A stretch of DNA of 64,000 bases from Streptomyces sulphureus DSM 40104 (GCF_000381025.1 NZ_KB905825.1:1-64000); one strand, 5' to 3'. Shown: positions 51,852-60,855, counted from the first letter of the stretch. Translations and numbers: made by a program. Notes: a model not told the origin generated them from the sequence alone.

Positions 51852-52687
51852 GGATAGACGTCGTCACCGTCTTCCCCGAGTACCTGGAGCCTCTGCGGCT
51901 CTCGCTCCTCGGCAAGGCCGGTGAACGCGGCCTGCTCGACGTCCGCGTCCACGACCTCCGCGCCTGGACGCACGATCGCCACCACACCGTCGACGACACC
52001 CCCTACGGCGGCGGCCCCGGCATGGTGATGAAGCCCGAGCCCTGGGGAGAGGCGCTCGACACCGTGATCGGCCCGGAACCGGCCGAGCCGCCGGTGATCG
52101 TCGTGCCGACGCCGAGCGGTCGCCCGTTCACGCAGCAGCTCGCAGGCGAGCTCGCGGAGGCGCCGTGGCTCGTCTTCACGCCCTCCCGGTACGAGGGGAT
52201 CGACCGGCGGGTGATCGACGAGTACGCCGACCGCTTCGACGTGCGAGAGGTCTCCATCGGGGACTACGTGCTCGCCGGGGGAGAGGCACCGGTCCTCGTC
52301 ATGGTGGAGGCCGTGGCCAGGCTGGTCCCCGGGGTACTGGGCAACTCCGCTTCGCACCAGGACGACTCCTTCGCGCCGGGGCCCATGGCCGACCTGCTGG
52401 AGGGCCCCGTCTACACCAAGCCTCCGGAATGGCGCGGCCGCGGCATCCCCGAGGTGCTGCTCAGCGGTCACCACGGGCGGATCGCCCGGTGGCGCAGGGA
52501 CGAGGCGTGGCGGCGCACCAGCGCCTTCCGCCCCGACCTCGTACGACGCACGGAGCCGACCGCGCTCGACGCGGCGGACCTGCGCGTCCTGCGGGAACTG
52601 GGCTGGGAGTTGGAGGAGCCGCCCGAGGCCCCGGGCGGAGCTCAGCGGCTTCGTCCGGTCGAAGGTCCGGCGGCTGCGGACCCCTGA
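51848..52687 (+). CDS. trmD: tRNA (guanine(37)-N(1))-methyltransferase
   Basis: 279-residue knotted SPOUT methyltransferase for m1G37. Seen: DVVTVFPEYLEPLRLSL, DDTPYGGGPGMVMKPEP, PSRYEGIDRRV, and the trefoil-knot SIGDYVLAGGEAPVLVM. GTG 51848 overlaps the rimM stop (GTGA). The C-terminus has ~30 extra residues. Confidence 0.97.
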   Translation: MRIDVVTVFPEYLEPLRLSLLGKAGERGLLDVRVHDLRAWTHDRHHTVDDTPYGGGPGMVMKPEPWGEALDTVIGPEPAEPPVIVVPTPSGRPFTQQLAGELAEAPWLVFTPSRYEGIDRRVIDEYADRFDVREVSIGDYVLAGGEAPVLVMVEAVARLVPGVLGNSASHQDDSFAPGPMADLLEGPVYTKPPEWRGRGIPEVLLSGHHGRIARWRRDEAWRRTSAFRPDLVRRTEPTALDAADLRVLRELGWELEEPPEAPGGAQRLRPVEGPAAADP

Positions 52688-52690
52688 ATT

Positions 52691-52718
52691 TTGCCCGCCG
52701 GGGACGGCGTGGAAGAAT
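52691..52718 (+). promoter_or_regulatory. Candidate rplS promoter
   Basis: TTGCCC (52691-52696), a 16-base spacer and AAGAAT (52713-52718), just after trmD. It leaves a ~145-base leader before rplS, long enough for autoregulatory RNA structure, though I do not identify one. Confidence 0.45.
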
Positions 52719-52867
52719 GGGCCGTCGCTCGCGTGGGAGTGGCGACCCTGCCACAGGGGGACCGACGCCCACCCGGCGAGCATCCGGGTTCTCCAGACCT
52801 CGGAACCCCTTCAGAATCACGAGCATTCCGTCGATGACCTGTGGCATCGACGAGGAAGCGGACTTCT

Positions 52868-53218
52868 ATGTCTCACGTACTCGACTCCGTCGACGCGGCC
52901 TCGCTGCGCAGCGACATCCCGGCGTTCCGTCCGGGCGACACCCTCAACGTGCACGTGCGCGTTATCGAGGGCAACCGCTCGCGTGTGCAGCAGTTCAAGG
53001 GCGTCTGCATCCGCCGCCAGGGCGACGGCGTCCGCGAGACCTTCACGGTCCGCAAGATCAGCTTCAGCGTGGGTGTCGAGCGCACCTTCCCCGTGCACAC
53101 CCCGATCGTTGAGAAGATCGAGGTTGTGACCCGCGGTGATGTCCGCCGGGCGAAGCTCTACTACCTCCGCGGTCTGCGCGGCAAGGCCGCCAAGATCAAG
53201 GAGAAGCGCGAGAACTGA
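52868..53218 (+). CDS. rplS: 50S ribosomal protein L19
   Basis: 116 residues: DIPAFRPGDTLNVHVRVIEG, VQQFKGVCIRRQG, GVERTFPVHTPIVEKIEV, YYLRGLRGKAAKIKEKR. ATG 52868 is used; upstream in-frame codons are not part of L19. Confidence 0.97.
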   Translation: MSHVLDSVDAASLRSDIPAFRPGDTLNVHVRVIEGNRSRVQQFKGVCIRRQGDGVRETFTVRKISFSVGVERTFPVHTPIVEKIEVVTRGDVRRAKLYYLRGLRGKAAKIKEKREN

Positions 53219-53285
53219 TCCCGCGGGCCCGCGTCGAACGGCCCGACAGGGCTCGTCCCGGTGCGGTGCCCCGGTCGCACACACC

Positions 53286-53996
53286 GTGGACGACGTATCC
53301 GAGCAGAACCAGCAGCGCGATCGCCCTTCCGTCTCCGAGCAGGGGAGGAAGCGGCGGTCGCGCGCTGTGCGTTGGGGCACCCCCCTCTGCGGCCTCCTGA
53401 TTGTGCTCTTGCTGACCAGCGCCTTTGTGGTGCAGCCTTTTCTGATTCCGAGTTCCTCGATGGAGCCCACGCTGCAAGTCGGTGACCGGGTGCTGGTCAA
53501 CAAGCTGGCCTACACCTCGGGTGACCGTCCCGACCGCGGCGATGTCGTCGTCTTCGACGGCGCCGGCTCGTTCGAGGACGAGGAACCGGAGGGCAACCGT
53601 CTCGCCGCGCTGCTGCGGCGGGCCGGGGCTGCGGTCGGACTGTCCGACGCCTCGGGCTCCGACTACGTCAAGCGCGTCGTCGGGGTCGGCGGGGACAGCG
53701 TCGCCTGCTGCGACGAGCGGGGGAGGATCGAGGTGAACGGTGAGCCGGTCGACGAGGCGTACCTGCATCCCGGCGACGCACCGTCGACGGTGCCTTTCGA
53801 CATCGAGGTCCCGGACGGACGGTTGTGGGTGATGGGGGACCACCGCTCCGACTCCAGTGACTCGCGCGACCACCTCGGCGGCCCGGGCGGCGGCACCGTA
53901 CCGCTCGACCGCGTCATCGGCCGCGCGGACTGGATCGGTTGGCCCGTCGGGCGATGGACCACGGTACCCGCGGCAGCCGGCGGCGACCGTGGCTGA
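53286..53996 (+). CDS. sipW: Type I signal peptidase 1 of 4
   Basis: 236-residue signal peptidase I cleaving secretory signal peptides outside the membrane. N-terminal cytoplasmic tail, one membrane segment (TPLCGLLIVLLLTSAFVV), the catalytic serine in IPSSSMEPTLQVGDRVLV, and the catalytic lysine in YVKRVVGVGGDSV; the box E motif is VMGDHRSDSSDSR. No clear C-terminal membrane segment. GTG 53286 has no good ribosome site. The symbol follows the S. coelicolor order sipW-X-Y-Z; assignment is by position. Confidence 0.9.
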   Translation: MDDVSEQNQQRDRPSVSEQGRKRRSRAVRWGTPLCGLLIVLLLTSAFVVQPFLIPSSSMEPTLQVGDRVLVNKLAYTSGDRPDRGDVVVFDGAGSFEDEEPEGNRLAALLRRAGAAVGLSDASGSDYVKRVVGVGGDSVACCDERGRIEVNGEPVDEAYLHPGDAPSTVPFDIEVPDGRLWVMGDHRSDSSDSRDHLGGPGGGTVPLDRVIGRADWIGWPVGRWTTVPAAAGGDRG

Positions 53997-55287
53997 CGGT
54001 GAGGGGCCGACGTACGGTCGGCGACCCTCGTCGCCGCCCCCGCAGGGCGGCTACGGCCACCCCGGCCGGTACGACTACTCGGAGCCGTTCGACTACGGCA
54101 GCCCTCGGCCCGTCCAGCCCGGGGCCCCGTGGGCGCCGCCTGGCCCGAACGGGACGCCTGCGCAGGCACCGGGCGCCTACGGCGCGAGCGCGCCCCCGCC
54201 GGGTATCGACCCGTCTCCGCCGTACGGCGCGCAGCCCTACCCGCAAGAGACCTTCAACGGGCGGGACTTCGGGGTACCGCCGGAGGACCCCGAGGCGGCC
54301 GACCGCCGAGCCGACGCCTTCCTCGAGAGCGTCGCCGAGCCGACTCCGCTGCCGCCACCGGGCGAGGGACGCGCGGTGAGGCGCCGTCGGGCGAAGCGGA
54401 ACAGGCGCAGGCGACGGCTTTCGGCCACCAAGGAGGTGCCGATACTCGTCGGGGTGGCGCTGCTGATCGCGTTGCTCCTCAAGACCTTCCTCGTGCAGGC
54501 GTTCGTGATCCCGTCGGGGTCGATGGAGCAGACGATCCGGATCGGCGACCGCGTCCTCGTCGACAAGCTGACCCCGTGGTTCGGCAGCCGTCCCGAGCGG
54601 GGGGACGTCGTCGTATTCGAGGACCCGGGCGGCTGGCTGGAGCAGGAGCAGTCGGAGCCGGCCGACGATCCGCCCGGCATCAAGCAGGGCAAGGAGCTGC
54701 TCACCTTCATCGGCCTGCTTCCCTCCGACGACGAGCAGGACCTCATCAAGCGTGTGGTCGCCGTGGGTGGGGACACCGTCAAGTGCTGCAACAGCGAGGG
54801 CAAAGTGACCGTCAACGGTCAGCCGCTGGAGGAGCCTTACATCAATCCGGGTGACAAGCCGTCCCGGGTGAAGTTCGACGTCGAGGTGCCGATCGGCCGC
54901 GTGTTCGTCATGGGCGACCACCGCGGCAACTCGGCCGACTCCCGGTATCACCTCCGGGACCCGGGTCGCGGGACGGTCCCCGAGGACCTGGTGCTCGGCC
55001 GCGCCGTCGTGATCGCCTGGCCCTTCGACCACTGGCGGAGACTGGAGGAGCCGGAGACCTATGCTTCAGTACCGGACGCCGCGGGTTCCCCGGCGTCCGC
55101 CGGGTCCGACGACAATCGGGTCACCCCACTCCCGTTCTCTGCGGAACTCCCGCTCGTTATGGGAGTGGTGGGCCTGCACCGGTTGACGGTCAGGCGGCAG
55201 CGCAGCGTGAGGAGTGAACGTGGGGGATGTGGCGGTCGGCGCACGGTCGGGTTCCGGGGACTCGGACGACGGTGGGGAGCACGATGA
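53989..55287 (+). CDS. sipX: Type I signal peptidase 2 of 4, with long N-terminal extension
   Basis: 432 residues. The first ~145 form a Pro/Gly/Tyr-rich disordered cytoplasmic region ending in a strongly basic stretch (RRRRAKRNRRRRRL). Next come a membrane segment (VPILVGVALLIALLLKTFLV), the catalytic serine IPSGSMEQTIRIGDRVLVDK, the lysine LIKRVVAVGGDTV and VMGDHRGNSADSR. A C-terminal hydrophobic LPLVMGVVG follows. GTG 53989 overlaps sipW by 8 bases. The last ~22 codons overlap the start of the next gene by 68 bases, which is unusual. Confidence 0.88.
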   Translation: MADGEGPTYGRRPSSPPPQGGYGHPGRYDYSEPFDYGSPRPVQPGAPWAPPGPNGTPAQAPGAYGASAPPPGIDPSPPYGAQPYPQETFNGRDFGVPPEDPEAADRRADAFLESVAEPTPLPPPGEGRAVRRRRAKRNRRRRRLSATKEVPILVGVALLIALLLKTFLVQAFVIPSGSMEQTIRIGDRVLVDKLTPWFGSRPERGDVVVFEDPGGWLEQEQSEPADDPPGIKQGKELLTFIGLLPSDDEQDLIKRVVAVGGDTVKCCNSEGKVTVNGQPLEEPYINPGDKPSRVKFDVEVPIGRVFVMGDHRGNSADSRYHLRDPGRGTVPEDLVLGRAVVIAWPFDHWRRLEEPETYASVPDAAGSPASAGSDDNRVTPLPFSAELPLVMGVVGLHRLTVRRQRSVRSERGGCGGRRTVGFRGLGRRWGAR

Positions 55288-56173
55288 CCGGGCCCCTTCC
55301 GGTGCCGAGCAACCGCCCGCGCCTCCGGTGGAATCGACTGAGCGGGAAGACGGGAGCGAAGTGAGCGGCGTGAGCCACCGGGAGCAGGAGAAGGCGGAGA
55401 GCGACGGGCGCTCCGAGAAGAACCAGCGCCCGTTCTGGAAAGAACTGCCGCTGCTGATCGTCGTTGCGCTCGTGCTCGCCCTGCTGATCAAGACCTTCCT
55501 GCTCCAGGCGTTCTCCATCCCGTCCGACTCGATGCAGAACACCCTCCAGCGTGGCGACCGTGTCCTCGTCGACAAGCTCACCCCCTGGTTCGGTTCGACG
55601 CCGGACCGGGGCGAGGTGGTCGTCTTCCACGATCCGGGCGGCTGGCTGCCGGAGGTCGAGGTCGAGGAGAACGTGGTCCAGAAGGCGTTGAGCTTTGTCG
55701 GCCTGATGCCCTCCGGCAATGAGAAGGATCTGATCAAGCGCGTGATCGCGGTCGGCGGCGACACCGTCGAGTGCAAGGAGAACGGCTCGGTGCGGGTCAA
55801 CGGCAAGGCGCTCAAGGAGTCGGAGTACCTCTTCCCCGGCAACACCCCCTGCAACGACAAGCCGTTCGGCCCGATCAAGGTGCCGGACGGCAAGCTCTGG
55901 GTCATGGGTGACCACCGTCAGGACTCGCTCGACTCGCGGTACCACGAGACGCAGCCCGGAGGCGGTTTCGTGCCGGAGGAGAACGTCGTCGGTCGCGCCG
56001 TCGTGATCGCCTGGCCGGTCAACCGCTGGGACGCGCTCTCCGTTCCCGACACCTTCAGCAGTCAGGGTCTCGCAGGTGCGGCCTCCACCGCGGTCCCGGG
56101 CGCGTTCGGGCTCGCCGGGGCTGTCCCGTTCGTCCTCTGGCGCCGCAGGGCACGGGTCCGCCAGGCCGTGTAA
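55220..56173 (+). CDS. sipY: Type I signal peptidase 3 of 4
   Basis: 317 residues. Acidic cytoplasmic N-terminus (~75), membrane segment (LPLLIVVALVLALLIKTFLL), catalytic serine IPSDSMQNTLQRGDRVLVDK, lysine LIKRVIAVGGDTVEC, VMGDHRQDSLDSRYHE, and a C-terminal membrane segment ending VPFVLWRRRARVRQ. GTG 55220 is favoured by GAGGAG at 55209-55214; GTG 55214 is in frame. Lies inside the 3' end of sipX in another frame. Confidence 0.9.
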   Translation: MGDVAVGARSGSGDSDDGGEHDDRAPSGAEQPPAPPVESTEREDGSEVSGVSHREQEKAESDGRSEKNQRPFWKELPLLIVVALVLALLIKTFLLQAFSIPSDSMQNTLQRGDRVLVDKLTPWFGSTPDRGEVVVFHDPGGWLPEVEVEENVVQKALSFVGLMPSGNEKDLIKRVIAVGGDTVECKENGSVRVNGKALKESEYLFPGNTPCNDKPFGPIKVPDGKLWVMGDHRQDSLDSRYHETQPGGGFVPEENVVGRAVVIAWPVNRWDALSVPDTFSSQGLAGAASTAVPGAFGLAGAVPFVLWRRRARVRQAV

Positions 56174-56286
56174 CGGGGCTGACGCCGCCCGTACCGCCGG
56201 GTAGTGTGCGCTCCGGATCTTCCGAAGCGCACCGGGAGGCGCCGGGGTTGGCGGCCGCCGTGGCGCGTGAGCGATCAGGGGCGGGC

Positions 56287-57015
56287 ATGGCCGAGGCGGC
56301 GGGCGGGGCCGGGATATCTCCCGTGGGACGCATACTCTCGGGCGTCGCCGTGGCGCTCGGCTGCGTCCTCTTCCTCGGCGGATTCGTCTGGGGTGCTCTT
56401 CTCTACCAGCCGTACACGGTGCCGACCGACTCCATGGACCCCACGGTGAAGCCGGGGGACCGGGTGCTCGCGGAACGGGTCGACGGGGACGAGGTGCGCA
56501 GAGGGGACGTCGTCGTCTTCCAGGACTCCGTATGGGGCTCGGTGCCGATGGTGAAGCGGGTGGTCGGCGTCGGGGGCGACAAGGTCGCCTGCTGCGACAG
56601 CCGCGGCCGCCTCACCGTCGGGGACCAGGCGATCGACGAGCCGTACGTGCGCTCAGCGCGCGGCAAGGACGCACAGCGCCCCTTCGGAGCGACGGTCGTG
56701 CCCGAGGGCAAGCTTTTCCTCCTCGGCGACAACCGGCTCGCCTCCCTCGACTCCACCGCTCACCTCGACGACGGCGACCACGGCGCCGTCCCGCGCTCGG
56801 CCGTTCAGGCCCGGGTCGACGCCGTCGCCTGGCCGATCAGCGGTCTCGGTGTGCTCGAGCGGGCCGAGTGGACGGACGAGCTCCCGGGCGAGCCCTCGGA
56901 GCCCGGACCGGTACGGTTGCTTGCGGTCGCGATTCCGGTCGGAGCGGTGCTGATCTTCGGTGGCGCGGCCTGGGCGCCGATCGCCCGCAGAGTGAACTCC
57001 TCTCCACGGGGTTGA
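56287..57015 (+). CDS. sipZ: Type I signal peptidase 4 of 4
   Basis: 242 residues. Membrane segment (GVAVALGCVLFLGGFVWGAL), catalytic serine VPTDSMDPTVKPGDRVLAER, lysine MVKRVVGVGGDKVACCD, LLGDNRLASLDSTAHL, and a C-terminal membrane segment (LLAVAIPVGAVLIFGGAAW). ATG 56287 has AGGGGCGGG upstream. GTG 56206 is in frame, but a -10-like TAGTGT at 56202-56207 overlaps it, so a later start is more likely. Confidence 0.88.
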   Translation: MAEAAGGAGISPVGRILSGVAVALGCVLFLGGFVWGALLYQPYTVPTDSMDPTVKPGDRVLAERVDGDEVRRGDVVVFQDSVWGSVPMVKRVVGVGGDKVACCDSRGRLTVGDQAIDEPYVRSARGKDAQRPFGATVVPEGKLFLLGDNRLASLDSTAHLDDGDHGAVPRSAVQARVDAVAWPISGLGVLERAEWTDELPGEPSEPGPVRLLAVAIPVGAVLIFGGAAWAPIARRVNSSPRG

Positions 57016-57063
57016 CCCCCGTGACGCACAATGGGAGGACGCACGGCTGAAGGGGAACATGCC

Positions 57064-57384
57064 ATGAGTGCCGAGGACCTCGAAAAGTACGAGACGGACA
57101 TGGAGCTGAAGCTCTACCGGGAGTACCGGGACGTCGTGGGTCTCTTCCGGTACGTCGTCGAGACGGACCGGCGCTTCTACCTCACCAACGACTACGAGAT
57201 GCAGGTCCACTCGGTCCAGGGAGAGGTCTTCTTCGAGGTGTCGATGGCCGACGCCTGGGTGTGGGACATGTACAGGCCGGCGCGGTTCGTGAAGCAGGTC
57301 CGCGTCCTCACCTTCAAGGATGTCAACGTCGAGGAGCTCAACAAGCGCGAGCTCGACCTGCCGGAGGACTCGGGGTTCAAGTGA
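57064..57384 (+). CDS. DUF2469 family protein
   Basis: 106 residues, highly conserved in actinobacteria between the signal peptidase and yraN genes: SAEDLEKYETDMELKLYREY, ETDRRFYLTNDYEMQVH, FFEVSMADAWVWDMYRPARF, VKQVRVLTFKDVNVEELNK. Soluble, no known function. ATG 57064 with GAAGGGGAAC upstream. Confidence 0.92.
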   Translation: MSAEDLEKYETDMELKLYREYRDVVGLFRYVVETDRRFYLTNDYEMQVHSVQGEVFFEVSMADAWVWDMYRPARFVKQVRVLTFKDVNVEELNKRELDLPEDSGFK

Positions 57385-57436
57385 CCCCTGTCGGCCGGGG
57401 GTTCGTGCTCTGGTGTCACTCTTCGGAATGACCGGG

Positions 57437-57464
57437 TTTTCCACAACTCCCGGGTAATCCACAG
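57437..57464 (+). promoter_or_regulatory. Paired DnaA-box-like element upstream of yraN-comM-dprA
   Basis: TTTTCCACA (57437-57445) and TAATCCACA (57455-57463), 18 bases apart start to start. Each is one base from the DnaA 9-mer TTATCCACA. The 28 bases 57437-57464 match 23 of 28 positions of the reverse-strand element at 63525-63552. Located 64 bases before the yraN start. Confidence 0.55.
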
Positions 57465-57527
57465 GAATTCACCAAGATCCACTTTTCTTCTGCGCTAGCG
57501 GCAGAGTCTCCGCCGGAGGTGGTGGAG

Positions 57528-57902
57528 ATGAACGCACAACGCGCGCTCGGCAGGTATGGAGAGGATCTCGCCGCACGGCGTCTCCGTGACGGCGGAATGG
57601 CGGTCCTGGAGCGCAACTGGCGGTGCAGGGAAGGCGAGATCGACATCATTGCGCGTGATCGCCACGCGTTGGTGATCTGCGAGGTGAAAACCCGCAGGGC
57701 AGGGCTGTACGCCCAGCCCATGGCCTCCGTTCCGCCCTCGAAGTACGCCCGGCTGAGGCGGCTCGCCTCCAGGTGGCTCACGGAGCGCTGGCTACCGAGG
57801 TACGGCAGCCCGCCCATGGAGGGCGTCCGCATCGATCTCATCGGCGTGGTCCTCCCCGATCGCGGTGCCCCGCTCGTTGAGCACGTCCGGGGGGTGGGGT
57901 GA
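57528..57902 (+). CDS. YraN/UPF0102 nuclease-fold protein
   Basis: 124 residues of the UPF0102 family with a PD-(D/E)XK nuclease-like core: ALGRYGEDLAARRLRDGGM, CREGEIDIIARD, ICEVKTRRAG, and IDLIGVVL. The D and ExK residues are present. ATG 57528 has GGAGGTGG at 57515-57521. Usually linked with comM and dprA, suggesting a role in DNA processing; no activity is established for most members. Confidence 0.92.
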   Translation: MNAQRALGRYGEDLAARRLRDGGMAVLERNWRCREGEIDIIARDRHALVICEVKTRRAGLYAQPMASVPPSKYARLRRLASRWLTERWLPRYGSPPMEGVRIDLIGVVLPDRGAPLVEHVRGVG

Positions 57903-59528
57903 GTGACCTTCGCCCGTACCTGCTCCGTGGCGCTCGTCGGGGTCGAGGGGGTCCCGGTCGAGGTCCAGGCCGATCTCGAACCCGGCATCGCAACCTTCAC
58001 CCTCGTCGGACTCCCGGACAAAAGCCTCAGCGAGAGCAAGGACCGGGTCCGTGCGGCGCTGGCGAACTCCGGGGTCGAGTGGCCCCAGCGCAAGCTCACG
58101 GTGGGGCTCAGCCCCGCGTCCGTCCCGAAGGCGGGGAGCGGATTCGATCTCGCCGTCGCCTGCGCCGTGTTGGGCGCGGCCGAGCGGATCGACCCGCGGG
58201 AGATCGCCGGCCTGATGATGATCGGCGAACTCGGGCTCGACGGCCGCGTACGCCCCGTCCGCGGTGTGCTCCCCGCGGTGCTCGCCGCGGCCGAAGCCGG
58301 GTACCGCCAGGTCGTCGTCCCCGAGTCGGCGGCGGCTGAGGCCGCCCTCGTCCCCGACGTCTCCGTGCTCGGGGTGCGCAGCCTGCGGCAGTTGATCGCG
58401 GTGCTCGGGGACGAGCCAGTGCCCGAGGAGCCGCCGGCCGAGCCCGGCCACGACCCGACGGTGCCGGACACCTTCGGCCTCGTCTCGTCCCAGAGCAGTC
58501 TGCCGGGCTCCGGGCCGGTCCGAGTCCCTGACCTCAGCGACGTCGCAGGGCAGCGCCGTGCACGCTCTGCGCTGGAGATCTCGGCAGCGGGAGGCCACCA
58601 CCTCTTCCTCAAGGGCCCGCCCGGCGCGGGGAAGACGATGCTCGCCGAGCGCCTTCCCGGGCTGCTCCCGCCGCTGAGCCGGCAGGAGTCGCTGGAGGCG
58701 ACGGCCGTCCATTCGGTCGCGGGCGCACTCGAGGCCGGCCAGCCCCTCATCGACCGTCCGCCGTACTGCTCGCCGCACCACTCCGCGACGATCGCGGCCC
58801 TCGCGGGCGGCGGCTCCGGTGTCCCGCGGCCCGGGGCGGTCTCGCTCGCCCACCGTGGGGTTCTTTTTGTCGACGAGGCGGCCGAATGCAGTGCCCGCGT
58901 ACTCGACGCGCTGCGGCAGCCGCTGGAGTCCGGGTACGTCGTCGTCGCGCGGGCAGCGGGAATGGTGCGGATGCCGGCGAGCTTTCTGTTGGTCCTCGCT
59001 GCGAACCCGTGCCCCTGCGGGCGGTTCGGCACGGCCGCCGGCGTCTGCGAGTGCCGGCCGTCCACTGTGCGCCGCTACCGGGCGCGGCTCTCGGGGCCGT
59101 TGATGGACCGTGTGGATCTCCGCGTCGCCGTCGAGCCGTTGGCCCGCGCGGAACTCATGGCAGCAGCCGGCGCCACGGAGACCACCGCCGTCGTAGCGGA
59201 AAGGGTACGAGCGGCACGCGAGCGCGCGTCGGCTCGTTACGCGGGGAGCCACTGGAGCACCAACAGCCAGGTCCCCGGCCATACTCTGCGCAGCCACTAC
59301 CCGGTAGCGGACGGAGCGCTGAGCCAGGCTGAGCGGGAGATGGAGCGTGGCCTGCTCACTGCGCGCGGACTCGACAGGGTGCTCCGGGTCGCCTGGACCG
59401 TAGCCGACCTGGCAGGGCACGACAGACCCGACCGCGAGGACGTCGACTGGGCCCTCGAACTGCGGACCGGGATCAGCCGGGGTGCGGCACCCGGGGCCAC
59501 GCCCGTCTCACTCGGGGAGGGGGTGTGA
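57903..59528 (+). CDS. comM: ComM/YifB-type Mg-chelatase-like AAA+ ATPase
   Basis: 541-residue hexameric helicase-like ATPase. ComM promotes branch migration during natural transformation in other bacteria. N-terminal Lon-protease-like domain (VEVQADLEPGIATFTLVGLPD), Walker A GPPGAGKTMLAERLPGLLPP near 235, LFVDEAAE Walker B, and NPCPCGRFG to CECRP (zinc-like cysteines). GTG 57903 directly follows the yraN stop. Overlaps dprA by 4 bases. Streptomyces are not known to be naturally competent, so the function here is open. Confidence 0.93.
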   Translation: MTFARTCSVALVGVEGVPVEVQADLEPGIATFTLVGLPDKSLSESKDRVRAALANSGVEWPQRKLTVGLSPASVPKAGSGFDLAVACAVLGAAERIDPREIAGLMMIGELGLDGRVRPVRGVLPAVLAAAEAGYRQVVVPESAAAEAALVPDVSVLGVRSLRQLIAVLGDEPVPEEPPAEPGHDPTVPDTFGLVSSQSSLPGSGPVRVPDLSDVAGQRRARSALEISAAGGHHLFLKGPPGAGKTMLAERLPGLLPPLSRQESLEATAVHSVAGALEAGQPLIDRPPYCSPHHSATIAALAGGGSGVPRPGAVSLAHRGVLFVDEAAECSARVLDALRQPLESGYVVVARAAGMVRMPASFLLVLAANPCPCGRFGTAAGVCECRPSTVRRYRARLSGPLMDRVDLRVAVEPLARAELMAAAGATETTAVVAERVRAARERASARYAGSHWSTNSQVPGHTLRSHYPVADGALSQAEREMERGLLTARGLDRVLRVAWTVADLAGHDRPDREDVDWALELRTGISRGAAPGATPVSLGEGV

Positions 59529-60667
59529 ACGCCGGCGCGGAGGAGCGGTTGGCGAGGGCGGCGCTGACCCGCGTGGTGGAGCCTGGGGACGTGCGTGCGG
59601 GGCGTTGGCTCAGCGAACACGGGCCGCAGGCGGTCTGGGAGTGCCTGCGTGAGCGGCCGGCCCCACCTCCGTTGCCCGGTGCCTCCGAGCACGTTTGGCG
59701 AGGGCTGAGACTCAGGGCAGAACGCGTCGCTCCGGAGGCGGACCTCGCCGCCGTCGCCGAGCTCGGAGGGCGGTTTCTCTGCCCGGGGGATGCCGAATGG
59801 CCCCGCCAGCTCGACGACTTGGACATGGCCCGCCCCGTCGGGCTCTGGGTGCGTGGCCGCCCCTCACTGCGGTTTTGGGCACTGCGCTCCGTCGCCCTCG
59901 TGGGAGCGCGGGCCTGCACCGACTACGGCAGCCGTATGGCTGCGGTGCTCGGGGCGGGTCTCGCGGAGCGGGGGTGGACGGTCGTCTCCGGCGTTGCCTA
60001 CGGGGTCGACGGCGCCGCCCACCGGGGGGCGCTCTCCGTCTCAGGACCCACCGCCGGCGTGCTGGCCTGCGGGGTTGATGTCGCTTACCCGCCAGGGCAT
60101 CGGGAACTGGCCGGTCGGCTCGCGCAGCAGGGTCTGCTGCTCGCCGAGTTGGCGCCCGGGGACCATCCGACGCGCAGTCGCTTCGTGCTCAGAAACCGTG
60201 TCATCGCGGCTCTCACCCGTGGCACGGTCGTGATCGAGGCGCCGGTGCGGAGCGGCTCTCTCGTGACGGCACGTCATGCACGCCGTCTCGGAAGACACCT
60301 GATGGGCGTCCCTGGTCCGGTCACCTCCGGTCGCTCCGCGGGCGTCCACGAACTCCTCAGGGGAGAGGGCAGCGTCGTCACGGACGCCGACGAGGTCGTC
60401 GAACTCGTGGGTGCAGTCGGCGAACTGGCGCCCGAGCGGCGTGGACCGGATCTTCCGAGGGATCTCCTGCCGGCTCAGACGGCCGCGGTACTGGAGGCGC
60501 TGCCGGCGTCGGGCACATCGAGCCTCGGCAGCCTCGCACGTGAGGCAGGCGTTCCCCCGGAAGTGCTCCGGATCAGGCTGGGTGAACTTCACGCGCTCGG
60601 TTTTGTCGAACGGGTCGGCGACGAGTGGCAGTTGAAGGGCGGTGGGAGACGGCACTCGATCGTGTGA
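59525..60667 (+). CDS. dprA: DNA processing protein DprA (Smf)
   Basis: 380 residues. Binds incoming or recombinogenic single-stranded DNA and loads RecA. Rossmann-like core with VALVGARACTDYGSR, VVSGVAYGVDGAAHRGAL, GVDVAYPPGHREL, and SRFVLRNRVIAALTRGTVVIEA. A C-terminal winged-helix (DprA_WH) ends the protein. GTG 59525 overlaps comM. whiG follows directly. Confidence 0.94.
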   Translation: MNAGAEERLARAALTRVVEPGDVRAGRWLSEHGPQAVWECLRERPAPPPLPGASEHVWRGLRLRAERVAPEADLAAVAELGGRFLCPGDAEWPRQLDDLDMARPVGLWVRGRPSLRFWALRSVALVGARACTDYGSRMAAVLGAGLAERGWTVVSGVAYGVDGAAHRGALSVSGPTAGVLACGVDVAYPPGHRELAGRLAQQGLLLAELAPGDHPTRSRFVLRNRVIAALTRGTVVIEAPVRSGSLVTARHARRLGRHLMGVPGPVTSGRSAGVHELLRGEGSVVTDADEVVELVGAVGELAPERRGPDLPRDLLPAQTAAVLEALPASGTSSLGSLAREAGVPPEVLRIRLGELHALGFVERVGDEWQLKGGGRRHSIV

Positions 60668-60827
60668 TGAGCCGTTCCTTGACCTGGGTCTATGGAGTGG
60701 AAGGCTGCTCCATGTGCGCCGGCGCGGACCTTGTGCGGGCTCGCGCGGTTGCCGGTGTTTTGCCGTGCGCCGCCCGTACTTTTGCGTGCGCTTCGAATGC
60801 GTACAACAGAGCGACGCTTCCAGCGAG

Positions 60828-60855
60828 TTGGGCGGTGTCGCGGTCGCGTTACGCT
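60828..60855 (+). promoter_or_regulatory. Candidate whiG promoter
   Basis: TTGGGC (60828-60833), a 16-base spacer and TACGCT (60850-60855), about 100 bases upstream of whiG in the 289-base gap after dprA. Confidence 0.4.
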
